Source: Heligmosomoides polygyrus polygyrus (lineage: Eukaryota > Nematoda > Chromadorea > Rhabditida > Heligmosomidae). From it: a stretch of DNA of 64,000 nucleotides. The DNA lies in the NCBI GenBank assembly GCA_947396885.1, contig OX377204.1, positions 40,881,975 to 40,945,974 of the forward strand, read 5' to 3'. Under the pieces are notes generated by a model that saw only the letters and a list, made by a program, of their open reading frames with translations, had not been told where the DNA came from and made no database searches. Position numbers and translations under genes: made by a program. Below, piece after piece: positions 45,958 through 55,559 of the stretch. How positions within the stretch are numbered: the first letter of the stretch is position 1; the number at the start of each line of letters is the position of its first letter.

Positions 45958-46170
45958 TAAACAATCAAATATAAGCCGGTGCAGAACCATAATTTCCAAC
46001 TATGTTTGCCCTCCTGCCTCTCAAAACAAGCAACATAGAGCATTCTGTTGTTGCTAGAGTTATAAGAACTGTATGAATCCTGAAGCAGTAAAAGCACTAT
46101 TGGATGCCACTTATCTGATGCTTCCGATCCACAAAGCTTTTTAATAATTCAATTAATTGGTGGGTAAAAA

Positions 46171-46200
46171 GGCTCCTCCTATCCGTCGGTAGGAGGAGCC
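46171..46200. repeat. 11-bp perfect hairpin
   Basis: GGCTCCTCCTA (46,171-46,181) pairs with TAGGAGGAGCC (46,190-46,200) across 8 nt. It lies just upstream of a decayed SINE body, and no T-run follows it. Confidence 0.85.
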
Positions 46201-46249
46201 GTTTCGAGATAAATTTTCAGCAATTCTAGACTTGGATCGCGCCCTTGTT

Positions 46250-46388
46250 CCGAGCCTTTTATACATCGACGAGTTGGTAGCAGACCTGCTCGGGGAGGAC
46301 AAAACGCGGACCTGTTTGCCGGCCCACAGTAGAAAGTCGTTAAAGAGAAAAAACGCATTCAAACTGCCCCCGTGATACTCCATAAAAC
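46250..46388 (+). mobile_element. decayed SINE body
   Basis: Aligned with the 45,400-45,520 body: 'gacctg' then 'cggacctgtttgccggcc' and 'aaaacgcattcaaactgccc' then 'gtgatactcc'. The tRNA-like head is not recognisable. Confidence 0.6.
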
Positions 46389-49300
46389 TATAAAATATGA
46401 TGCAGAGGATTTGTTTAGAACATGAAGTGTTTTTTCCCTTTTTTGGCCAACGAGAAATTATTAGACGAACTAAATAAAAACTACTACTACTTATTGTTAA
46501 AATTCAAGTAGTTATAAAAATTTCCTTTGGGGTAGGTATGCCTGTGTTCCTCTTCAACGGATTTCTACGTGATCTAGATGAGCGCTAAGATGGAGAGGGA
46601 GGGAGCGAAGTTCAATTTTTCCATTTTGCTTTAGCCTACTTTGGCTTCACATTCGAAGAGTTTCTTGAGTCACGGATACGACTTGATCTGGCATCTTTAG
46701 TTGCTTCATGAGGCAATACGATATTATTAAGCAATTTCGATGGTTGGGAAAGAAAGTGTCTTAAGCACGGTAAGTGAGAGTGATAGAATAAAATAGCGTA
46801 AGCAAGGCGCTCCATCAACGCCTTGCCGCAGTCCTGATGCACAGATTCCACAGTCGAAGAAAGGAAGGTTTACTTTCAAAACAAATCGGAGGCAAGGTTT
46901 GGCGGCTAACCTCTATACAGGAAGGCTATAAAATCCATGGACATGCGGAAATGTTTCTAATGAAATGGAAGGGGAAACTCAGAACCGAAGGTTTTAAAAA
47001 TGCCCGAAAATCGCTGATGAGTGAGACAGAAAACAGCAATCGCTTCACTAAAATGCGACAAGAATGAATCCAATGCTATTGCTACTTTTTTAACCTAAGC
47101 AGAGCCTCGGCTATGACAAATGCTATTACGAACATGAACATAAACATGCGTAATTTCTAACATAACCAATACCTGCTTCAATTTGGGTAACGTTGTCAAT
47201 CAATATTCACGCCGTCCAAGAGAGAAGTGGTGTCCAAAATTATGCTTAGTGAGGTGCTCCGTGACGGGCAGATCTGCGTGTCTGAACTTTCGAATGCCTG
47301 CCGCAAGCACAACCAGTCCACCCTGATAGATCTTAAGGTCACTGTGGTATAAAATTTGAACTCTGTCGAAGTTTGTGTGGCGGGTGTCAGAAACCTGTGT
47401 TGTTTCGACCTAGTTGCCCTCATAAGAACCGTTGTTTTCGGCTGAAACCGAAGTTTCTCAAATGGCTTCTGAGAAGCAGCGTATGACTTCCACGCAGATA
47501 GAGAGTGGTAGATGTCGTGCCGGGGGTGCCACTTCGGTGCCACTTCGCAGGCGCCGTGCCAGCCGCCTCGGTCGCAGCGTCCCCCTGCGACTTCGTGTGT
47601 TCGGCTCGCTCAGCGAGATGCAGCTGCACTTCGTCGATACTGACAGATTTCGATGATAGGGGCATTTTCACAGGAAACTAACGGCAGCAGTATTGGTTGC
47701 AATAAAAGCCGTGGCAGCCTCAATAGCGGGAACAGGTTTTGGAATAGTTCGTGTCGAAAACCTTCCTGTTCAATCGGGATGCACCTCGGGCTAGAAGCTA
47801 GACGCCATCCAATCATTGCGCGCCCACGACATATGTCTGAAGACCATTCGTCCGCTTCTCATCTGTGTTTCGTTAGGCATTACTTGTTGGGACTCCGATC
47901 GTTGGGGAGGTTTTCTTTAGTTGCTAGGTTTCGGTACGAAGTCTTGATATTCTGATCGCACTTAATAAAGCGCTCATGCCGAATGCGCTACATCATTGTG
48001 ACTGAAGCGCCAAGAAGCAACCTTAAAAACAACCTGAGAACGCATTAAGAAGGGCGTCGCAGAGGGGTTCATTTGCCCTTGCAAATCTTTCTACCATTAC
48101 ATATGCAGGATCCGACAAATCAGCGAATTTCTTCAGCTTTCCTTGCAGAGAGATCTGTACCGCGTGTTTAAGGCCAAAACTGCCAAACGGATCACCTGAA
48201 CGGGTTCCACCCTCCAAAATCCTTTTGTTGACTGTTTTTTTTTTGTTATCACCCAAAATTTGGTCAGCTGACCTATCAACCCCAACAACAAAAAAGACTA
48301 CGAAATTACGGACTGAAGTTGACAAAAACACAGTTGTCGCTTACAAGACAAAACTATTCATTGAGAATGCAAACTGATTCATAAATATCTCTTCCACTCA
48401 TAACTCTACTCTCCTGAAATTTAGGGCAAAGCCTCACTTGGTTTTGTCTCTTCCTTTCTGTTCTCCTTTTAGTTCTCCCAAATTCTTTTCGGAGCAGCAC
48501 TCATCGCGTGTTCTATGTACCTAGTTATCATGCATCGGCATAGTTGAACAATTTCATCTTGGTTGTCATTACATCATCATTAAGGAAAGGATGTGAAGAG
48601 AAGTTGGTTCCAAAATTTATTGCGGCCTCAAGAGCCGTGATTGACGACTAGTTTGCTAAAGGCACTTTTCCTTCGTCCTCCTCATTAATGCTTCCTCCAG
48701 AAAGCAAAATTTTTCAAGGACTCATTAGCTTTATTGACTAAAGATACTGCCAGCTTTCACATTCTCTCATTTAGAAATTTTGGCATCTATGATCTATGCT
48801 TCTCTGTCAACGGGGCTCGTTAGCGAACGCACTTTGGAAGCCAGGAGCGAATCCACAAGCTCGTTGACACAGAACATCACGATACCATCACTTACTAAGA
48901 ATGCCTTAATAAGAACTAATTCTGTCTTGAAGCTTCGCATGCATGAGGATAGGTAGTTAAAAGGGAAATAGGTGGCAGAACGACCAATAACACATGGAGT
49001 ATGAAGTATTCTGCATTTCTGCAGAGTTACAAGAACCAGTCAGCACGTCCAGGTGATAGAGCAAAGCTTCGCTTTTCGATCATGTTCGTAAATGAGGTCG
49101 TAAAGGTCCAGTGAGAATGCCTTCAAAAACGAACGACGTGGTTGTAGCAAGAAAGAAGAGAAGGAATAGCAAGAACTTCAACAGATAAACAAGCATGGGC
49201 CAGTGGAGGAGAGGCGTAACGTGAAGAAAATTGGCCTCTTCCACATCTGACCATAGGTTGCAAAAGGGGTTAGAAAGTGGAGGCAGTATACCGCACTGTG

Positions 49301-49990
49301 TTTAAGTGTATTCTTTACCTATAGAAACGCAAAGACTTCCCCAGCAGATCAAAAAAGAGCTTCAAAAACGAACCGCCACCAATCCTCCTCCCCTCCCCCT
49401 CCCCACCTAAGTCCTCATTCATCCACCTCCCACCGATCTTGTGAACGAATCAAAAGTACTTCTGCGGCTTCTTCTAGAAAATGCACGAGATTGCCATACT
49501 GCTGTGAGCTGACTATAGTTGAGGCTTTAATCCTTTTATGGTCGGTTTTTGAGCAAACGTCATTCCAGGCACCACTTTGCCTTATTAGCCTGCATTGAAG
49601 TGCTATGGTTCCTTTCCATTTTTATTCTACCCATGTACCTCAAGGAATTTTGAGAACCGCTACTGTGGACTCTCAGGCAGTCCTCCACTATCCCCACTAG
49701 ATCACCTCGAGGAACTCCGCGGAAACTTCATTGATCTCCCTCGTGGGATGTGCGTCAACGTTCAAACCGCACAAACATTTTCTAAAATGTGCTGTTAAAG
49801 TATTTCATGGAGGGCCTAGCCAATCGAAAGTTCGCTAATGCATAGTCGAGCTTGCCAGAGAGCTGTAACTGAACAATATAGTAATGCTCTGTCGAGTGTC
49901 CGGCTCCGTTTATATGATACATTTCCGTTTGTATTGTACATTTCATATCGTGAAAATGCACTGCGGGAGGCGAGAACGTGCAGCCGAGTG
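46389..49990. other. no recognised gene
   Basis: Unrecognised frames include 48,023-48,331 on the minus strand (FADLSDPAYVMVERFARANE, 102 codons, of exon-like composition) and overlapping frames at 47,196-47,671. No family motif, splice context or repeat was established. Confidence 0.3.
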
Positions 49991-49997
49991 CACGTAA

Positions 49998-50087
49998 GCG
50001 CCGTTGTTCCCTTCGTAGTCGTGGCTACCAATCAGCCTTGTGTGAGCGGCTGATTGGCTGCCGCCGTTACCATGGGAGCAACGGCGC
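49998..50087. repeat. 40-bp imperfect inverted repeat
   Basis: GCGCCGTTG...CCAATCAGCC (49,998-50,037) pairs with GGCTGATTGG...CAACGGCGC (50,048-50,087) across 10 nt, with about three quarters of positions matching. It is hairpin-capable and MITE-like. No target duplication was recognised. Confidence 0.8.
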
Positions 50088-50840
50088 GTTCCCGTATCTC
50101 TGCAGTGCGTCTTTGCAACATCTACCCACTTTTCTTGCGCGGCCGACATCAATGCTGAAAGCGTTTATCCGCGACCTATGCACAAAATTCTTTCAAATTA
50201 ACTTGAGATAAAATTCGCCATCAGGTATACAATGGTTATGATAACAGACCCTCTGAAACCACAAACCAACGGCCTGCTGGGACTTTTCTGACGTATTTAT
50301 TCTGCGGAGCAGCGATGAGAAATGAAACCAACGAAAAACGACCGAAACCGGCGCTTTCAATACCTACGAACGCATTTCAGTCACTACTTCTAATACGGTG
50401 GAGCCACTATGCATTCTTGGCCTATAGACTATAGAACGGCATGTTAACGTAGATAAATAGAAAATTCAGTGCAATGGACCTCGTCGAGAGAAAGAAAGCC
50501 CTTAAAGTCCGGAGCAACAGTTCAAAGTCGTTAGGTAACCGGGTAGGCGCGTTCTGGCGACTTGAGCATATCCGCCAGAAACAAGGAATTCGAAAAATCA
50601 CCTAGAAGCAGGAGTTTGCAGAAGACGTGGAAACCAATTCGTAGGCCCGAAACACACACTGCATGGGCAGAGAAATAGATTGGGAACCGAGGACGAGGGG
50701 AAAAACAGTGCAGTGGAACGTCCAGTAGTACGTGATTACGGGACACCCTCAGCACTACGAAGAGTGTCTTCCCGAAAGAAGAGACGAGTGTGAAGTAAGG
50801 AAACAGGACAATATGCCACAATGGCTTTGGTGGTCTGTGA
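50088..50840. other. no recognised feature
   Basis: A 135-codon minus-strand frame (50,531-50,938) lacks motifs. Nothing else was supported. Confidence 0.3.
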
Positions 50841-50846
50841 GAGAAG

Positions 50847-51138
50847 AAAAACCAAAAGTCTGAGCGCCGGCTTGAGGCGCACAATGGTCGAACATGGAGG
50901 AGGCGGGTCGACGTAGGAGGAAATTGTGAAAAACCCACAACTGGACTGGTTCGAGCGGCGCTTTTTGCAGCTGCGTTGTACGGGGCAGATCATTTACTCC
51001 GAACGGAACACAACGAGGCCTCGCAGTGGATGCAAAACAATGCCGCTCCTGGACTTTGGGACGAAGGCATTGTGTACAAAGATCGCCCGCCAATGACAGA
51101 AGAAGATGGAGATGTCCAGCTGCTTTCTACCCTTTAGC
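50847..51138 (+). CDS. unrecognised open frame, possible exon
   Basis: A plus-strand frame of 97 codons without an early ATG includes ALYGADHLLRTEHNEASQWM and YKDRPPMTEEDGDVQLLSTL before a stop. An excellent nematode-type splice acceptor (CTTTTTGCAG) lies at about 50,961-50,970, in front of its best part. An overlapping frame continues to 51,268 and ends EAISHNPLHHKKTRPEIL. No domain was recognised. It is a candidate host exon only. Confidence 0.25.
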
Positions 51139-51523
51139 AGATCCCAGCCTGGGTTTGCTATTTTTATGCGATCAGACTTTCCTCACGCGAGAAGGCGAAC
51201 CAGAAGCATTTGAAGCCATTTCGCATAACCCACTTCATCATAAGAAGACGCGGCCTGAAATTTTATAGCTTGTTGGCCTTGTGCAGCGAGGAGGAAGGGT
51301 GGATTAGCCAGTGAAACTCATGACAGTTTTCGCAAAGTCGAACAAGTCTAATAAGAAAAGGTTCCCAACTCATGGCGAGTATTTGCGATGCCATTTTGAC
51401 AGGATGTAGGGCCCTGTGAGCGGAGTCCAGAACCACGGTCAGTTTTTGCTGAACGCTAGATCTGAAAAAGAGGTATGAAGGCGTATGCGCAGCGCTCATT
51501 GACCACTACGACACCCCACGAGT

Positions 51524-51606
51524 TGTGCCTCGGTGGCGCAGGCGGTTGGAATGCCGCCTCCTACGAGCACACGAGCGGGCTTTTCAGTTCGAGCCCGAGT
51601 GCTGCC
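51524..51606 (+). other. tRNA-like sequence
   Basis: Box-A-like GGTGGCGCAGGCGGTT (about 51,532) and box-B-like CAGTTCGAGCCCG (about 51,585) lie about 50 nt apart. The acceptor and T stems do not close cleanly, so it is more likely a tRNA-derived repeat head than a functional tRNA. Confidence 0.35.
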
Positions 51607-51609
51607 AAT

Positions 51610-52496
51610 GGTTCTGCACGTATTAGTTTGTTGTTATTACGCCTTGTTATGATCACAGGAGGGAATTTTAGACAATCAATGCTTACAACAAACCAAGGCT
51701 GTCTGTTTGCGCCTTCATATGTGGCAGCTTTTCAATTACGCATATCTGTCCCACCACCGTATCACCAATGATTCTGTAATTGCACACAAATACGCCTATC
51801 TTACGGTTGAATACTATGAACCTGGGCCATATCGGTACAAAAGTGCACTGAAGATGTCGTTCTCGTTTAAGCGTGTTGTCGGCCGACTACTTTTCATCCG
51901 GAATATATTACATGCAACCGATATGGTATATTGAAAGTAGGTAACTGGGATAAAATATTATACAAAAAGGGTACTATCGGTGACGCTTCTTTTGATTGCA
52001 GATTATAAACCAGACCCACAGACAGTTCTACGTTCCGGCGTTTCGGCCATGTCTGTCATTCGCGTGGCTGGCAGCTGGTTACGTTGATGTTCACCCAAGA
52101 CCCTTCTCTGCACCCGCACATTACGCGTTCAACGAAGAAGAAGTGGTCATTCCCTGCCAGGGAGGAGATTGTTCCTCACTGACTTTTGTAAGATGATGAT
52201 GGCGTGAAGCATGTGAGAAGCAAAGAGCTCGATGTTGTTCGTGGTTATGAAACAAACGTACATCAGCACAGAACAACTCTCCACCTATGTACACTCCTAC
52301 ATAATAGCCAAGGATATGAAGAAATTTAGAAAAGCGGAAGACGAAAGATGGAACTGAAGAGCTTAGAAATGACCGGAAACCGGAATACATGATACAAGAC
52401 TCATCACTTCATTTATTTTCCTACAAAGTTATCCGGATAGTGTCAATAACTGCTTTGCCGTTGATGAACTTCTGCAGAAAGCAGGTGCAATTGTTC
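51610..52496. other. no recognised feature
   Basis: Short frames only, with no supported gene or repeat. Confidence 0.35.
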
Positions 52497-52723
52497 TTAT
52501 CAGAAAGGAATGTCAGGCGTAGGTCTGAAAGGGGGAATAGATAGTACTACGAGAATCTCCACCCTTTATGAGCATAAAACATTTTTCGTTTTTGCTGCGT
52601 CCTTTGTCCAAAAGAGCTACGGACCCTCGAAGGTGGGGTACAGTAGCGCACCGTCAGCATGTGCCCACGTGCACGCACGCGCTGTTGTATGGGACGCGGC
52701 GAAAGGCTCTGTGGCAAGCGAAT

Positions 52724-52792
52724 CGGTGGCTCAGCAAGGTGCGGGGCTTCTTCAGAGTGCTTCACCAGGTGTTCGACTCCCGTGTTGTGCAC
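52724..52792 (+). other. tRNA-like module, left arm of family F copy 2
   Basis: CGGTGGCTCAGC gives a box A and GTGTTCGACTCCCG a strong box B 47 nt later. A TTTTT run soon after (about 52,799) could terminate pol III. The acceptor stem is not convincing, so it resembles a SINE-type tRNA derivative. Confidence 0.55.
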
Positions 52793-53048
52793 TATCTTCA
52801 TTTTTCATAACCGCTGCCTTATTTACCAATTTGCTTCCTTCACATCTCCTACACATTTCCTTCACTCTAAGTTGTTTAAAGGGTCAGATTCCTGATCAGC
52901 ACTACAGATTCGTGATTAACACCCTATGATCAGCACCACAAATAACCCCCCTGGAGAGAAGTTTGGGTAAAACCGATGATTATGACCTCGACAGCCCTAG
53001 CCATCCGTACCTGCTGTAACTCGTGCCTGCTGTGACTCCAATGTTTAA

Positions 53049-53189
53049 AGGCCCCCACACACTTCTGCGGCAATGCCGCTCGCCGTTATGGTTAAGGATA
53101 TGGTAGGGACGCCGCCGGCTGCGAGATTTGCGTCCCTCCTCTATGGCTAAGCATAGGACCGCGGCTTTGCCGCTGAAGTGTGTGGGGCC
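53049..53189. mobile_element. TTAA-flanked MITE with palindromic termini, nested in family F copy 2
   Basis: Ends AGGCCCCCACACACTTCTGC and the complement of GGCCCCACACACTTCAGC are followed inward by short palindromes (GCGGCAATGCCGC left, GCGGCTTTGCCGC right). Inside these, further complementary segments (TAGGGACGC/GCGTCCCT) let almost the whole element fold into one hairpin. TTAA flanks both ends (53,045-53,048 and 53,190-53,193). Family F copy 1 has uninterrupted sequence at this point (about 43,677), confirming the insertion. TTAA is the piggyBac-type target. Confidence 0.9.
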
Positions 53190-53642
53190 TTAACACTCGC
53201 TGAAAAACACAAAGCGTTGTATAATACAAAAGTGAGAAAAGAGAGTGAAGCACAGCTCAAAGCAAACCTTTATTTGAGAATTTAGAGTGAATTAAATGTG
53301 TGAGACATGTGTAGGAAGTAAGCTGATTTAAACCGCCATCAAAGCACTATTGCACTTTCGCGACTCCAGAGGTCGACGAGAGGTCGGAAAAAATTTCGCC
53401 CAAACCTCCCTAGGAGGGTTATTTGAGGTGCTGCTCACGAATCTGGCATCCGTTTTTGAATTTTCGGCCGATTACGGCAAGTTACAGCAGGTACGGTTGA
53501 CTAGGGCTGTCGAGGTCATAGGGTGTTAATCACGAATCTGGGGTGCTGATCACGAATCTGACCCTTTTGACAATTTAGAGGAAAGAAATGTGTAGATGCG
53601 AAGGAAGTGAATAAGGCAGCGGTTACGAAAAATGCAAAAATA

Positions 53643-53713
53643 GTGCACGACACGGGAGTCGAACACCTGGTCGAGCACCTCTGAAAAAGCACCGCACACT
53701 GCTGAGCCACCGA
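53643..53713 (-). other. tRNA-like module, right arm of family F copy 2
   Basis: On the minus strand GGTGGCTCAGCAGTGTGCGG (box A) is followed by GGTGTTCGACTCCCG (box B). It is the mirror partner of 52,724-52,792, so the two modules point toward each other. Confidence 0.55.
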
Positions 53714-54158
53714 TTCGCTTACCCCAGAGCCTTTCACCGCGTCGCATACAACAGCGCGCGCACACGTGAGCGCTGACGGTGCAATCCTGTACCCTTAATT
53801 TCGAGGGCCCGTAGCAGCGGAGTGGCCTTCAACCCCCGCCCTTTAAACAGAGGCGTGGCAAATGTCTGCGTCTCCACAATCTCGTAAGGCAGCCACTGGA
53901 CTCCCGAGCAGACCCAGGGGGTTGGGGGTGGACGGACCAGGGGGACGAGGGGGTAGAACGCTCGTTCCTCGTCCGTAGCTCTTTTCGTTCAAGGACGCAG
54001 CAAAGACGAAACATGTTTTTCTCGCAGTGCTATCCGTTTCCCCAGTTGAGACCTACGCCTGAGACCCTTCCCTGGTTAACTGAGACATAACACTAAAAGA
54101 TTTTCGTATTCGTAACACTGATTAGACGTTAGAAGGATGCTAAATTGCGATCACTCTT

Positions 54159-54228
54159 GCGCCAGGCGGGGCTCGAACCCGCACCTTTTGCTTTCCGTGC
54201 AGAATGCTATGCCTTACACCATCAACGC
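54159..54228 (-). other. tRNA-like sequence (70 nt)
   Basis: On the minus strand there is a good box A (TGGTGTAAGGC) and a perfect T arm (GCGGG-TTCGAGC-CCCGC). The 3' CTGGCGC can pair with 5' GCGTTGA only with three wobbles and a mismatch. The anticodon loop ACGGAAA lacks the usual T33. It is therefore likely a tRNA pseudogene or SINE head rather than a functional tRNA. Confidence 0.5.
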
Positions 54229-54240
54229 TGACCGAACAGA

Positions 54241-54414
54241 ACATCCACGATATCTTCCTAGAAGCAATTACCTTTCAGCACTAACTCGTGATATCAGGTT
54301 GAGCCACGAAGGCCTTCAGCTTAACTGGTTCCATGTTGAGATCAGCGGCCGGCTCATCCCGATATCTCGTTTGAGAGCTGATAGGGATTGCTTCTAGGAA
54401 GATATCATGGATGT
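54241..54414. repeat. 28-bp inverted repeat next to tRNA-like sequence
   Basis: The arm starting ACATCCACGATATC (54,241-54,268) and its complement ending GATATCATGGATGT (54,387-54,414) differ at one position. Outside the right arm, CGGTCAAACAGC and GCTGGTGGAGTAAGGCGCC resemble the start and box A of the tRNA-like sequence at 54,228, so the inverted repeat seems to have carried tRNA-like heads on both sides. Confidence 0.8.
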
Positions 54415-54744
54415 ACGGTCAAACAGCGCTGGTGGAGTAAGGCGCCTTTACACTCACGCCTCCGCGCGGCACGGCGTGATGGTTAACCTAGCTATCGATT
54501 TTTCGCGCCGCATCACATTCATACTCCGGCCCCGCAAAACACCACATTTGACGGAAGTTCGGGTTACGACATTCAGCGAATCACGCCGCTGGAGGGAAGG
54601 ACGCGGTGTAGCGCGATCAGCTGCGGCAGACTCGGTGTGGAGTGGGAGACTCACCACAGAAATTAATCATATTGATATGTCCTATTTTTTTTGGTTCCAT
54701 AACTAACAAAACAAAAAGGGTGTAGCAAAACTATGCCACTGTTG

Positions 54745-54905
54745 TACTCTCAGGACTCCATAGGGAGGTCGAAAACACCTTTTTGACCAAACTCCTCCAG
54801 AAGGGGGGGGGGTTAGGGTGCTGATCATGAATCTGACATCCGTTTTTGAAATTACGTCTGATTACAATGGGTGAGTAACGATAAGGCTGTCGAGGCCGTA
54901 TTTCG
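54745..54905. repeat. internal fragment of foldback family F
   Basis: GGTGCTGATCATGAATCTGA, CATCCGTTTTTGAAATT and GGCTGTCGAGGCC match the right-arm interior of both family F copies (43,850-43,945 and 53,430-53,520). Only this part is present. Confidence 0.7.
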
Positions 54906-55500
54906 TTTCTGCTCAAAAAGAAATTTCGCTACAAGAAAAGAATGGCCATACCTTAATAAAAGGTTCTATTATAGGCGTGTAAGTCTTATGTCCGACCTAT
55001 CGCGTAGTGTGGTTGCACAGTATTTTCACCTTCAAAGAAGAAAGATATTGAATTTTTAGAAAAGATTCAGACAACTTTACAAAAAAGGCAGTTAGATCAG
55101 AGTTTTCTTCACTCCAGAGTTCCGCGTTCTAACACAAGAAACAAATATCTCAATCTGAACACTCTGGAGTCCCGTCGAAAGTTAGGGATGTTGTGTGTTC
55201 CCTTTAAAATCTAGCAGGAATCATTGACGCGTACGTCTCTCAATTTTATACAATGAACTCTTCTAAGACCAGGGGTGGGTCGGAAAAGATATCCTATCGC
55301 AAACCGAGTACAAAATTACGCTCCTCCATGTTTAATTGTAGGGCAGCCTCATCTTATTTAAAGTTAAGGCACAATTTCATACTTGCTCCTCAGCTTTTGT
55401 GCTCTTTCAAGCGTATGGCGCAGGAGAAGTTTTTGCCTTTCTGAAATACTAGAGGTAACATGGTTCGATTATGGGTTTCTTGATTTTCTGTGTTTTTTCT
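54906..55500. other. no recognised feature
   Basis: Short frames only. Nothing was supported. Confidence 0.4.
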
Positions 55501-55559
55501 CTCACATATGTTTTATACCACGTAATAAGTTATTATTATTATAGGAGGTAATCTCCATT

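Larger units (their letters stand above)
52500..54075. mobile_element. foldback transposon family F, copy 2
   Basis: The left end (TCAGAAAGG..., 52,500) and right end (...CCCTTCCCTGG, 54,075) are flanked by TTA (52,497-52,499 and 54,076-54,078). Each arm carries GCGTAGGTCT, GAGCTACGG.CCCTC, a tRNA-like module, a TTCACTCTAA segment, and several GATTCGTGATCAGCACC words, in mirror order. The right arm has about 150 extra bp at 53,825-53,985. A TTAA MITE is nested at 53,049-53,189. No transposase was found. Confidence 0.88.

Noticed and set aside
54159..54228. Functional tRNA gene
   Set aside because: The acceptor stem has three wobbles and a mismatch and the anticodon loop lacks T33; kept only as tRNA-like.
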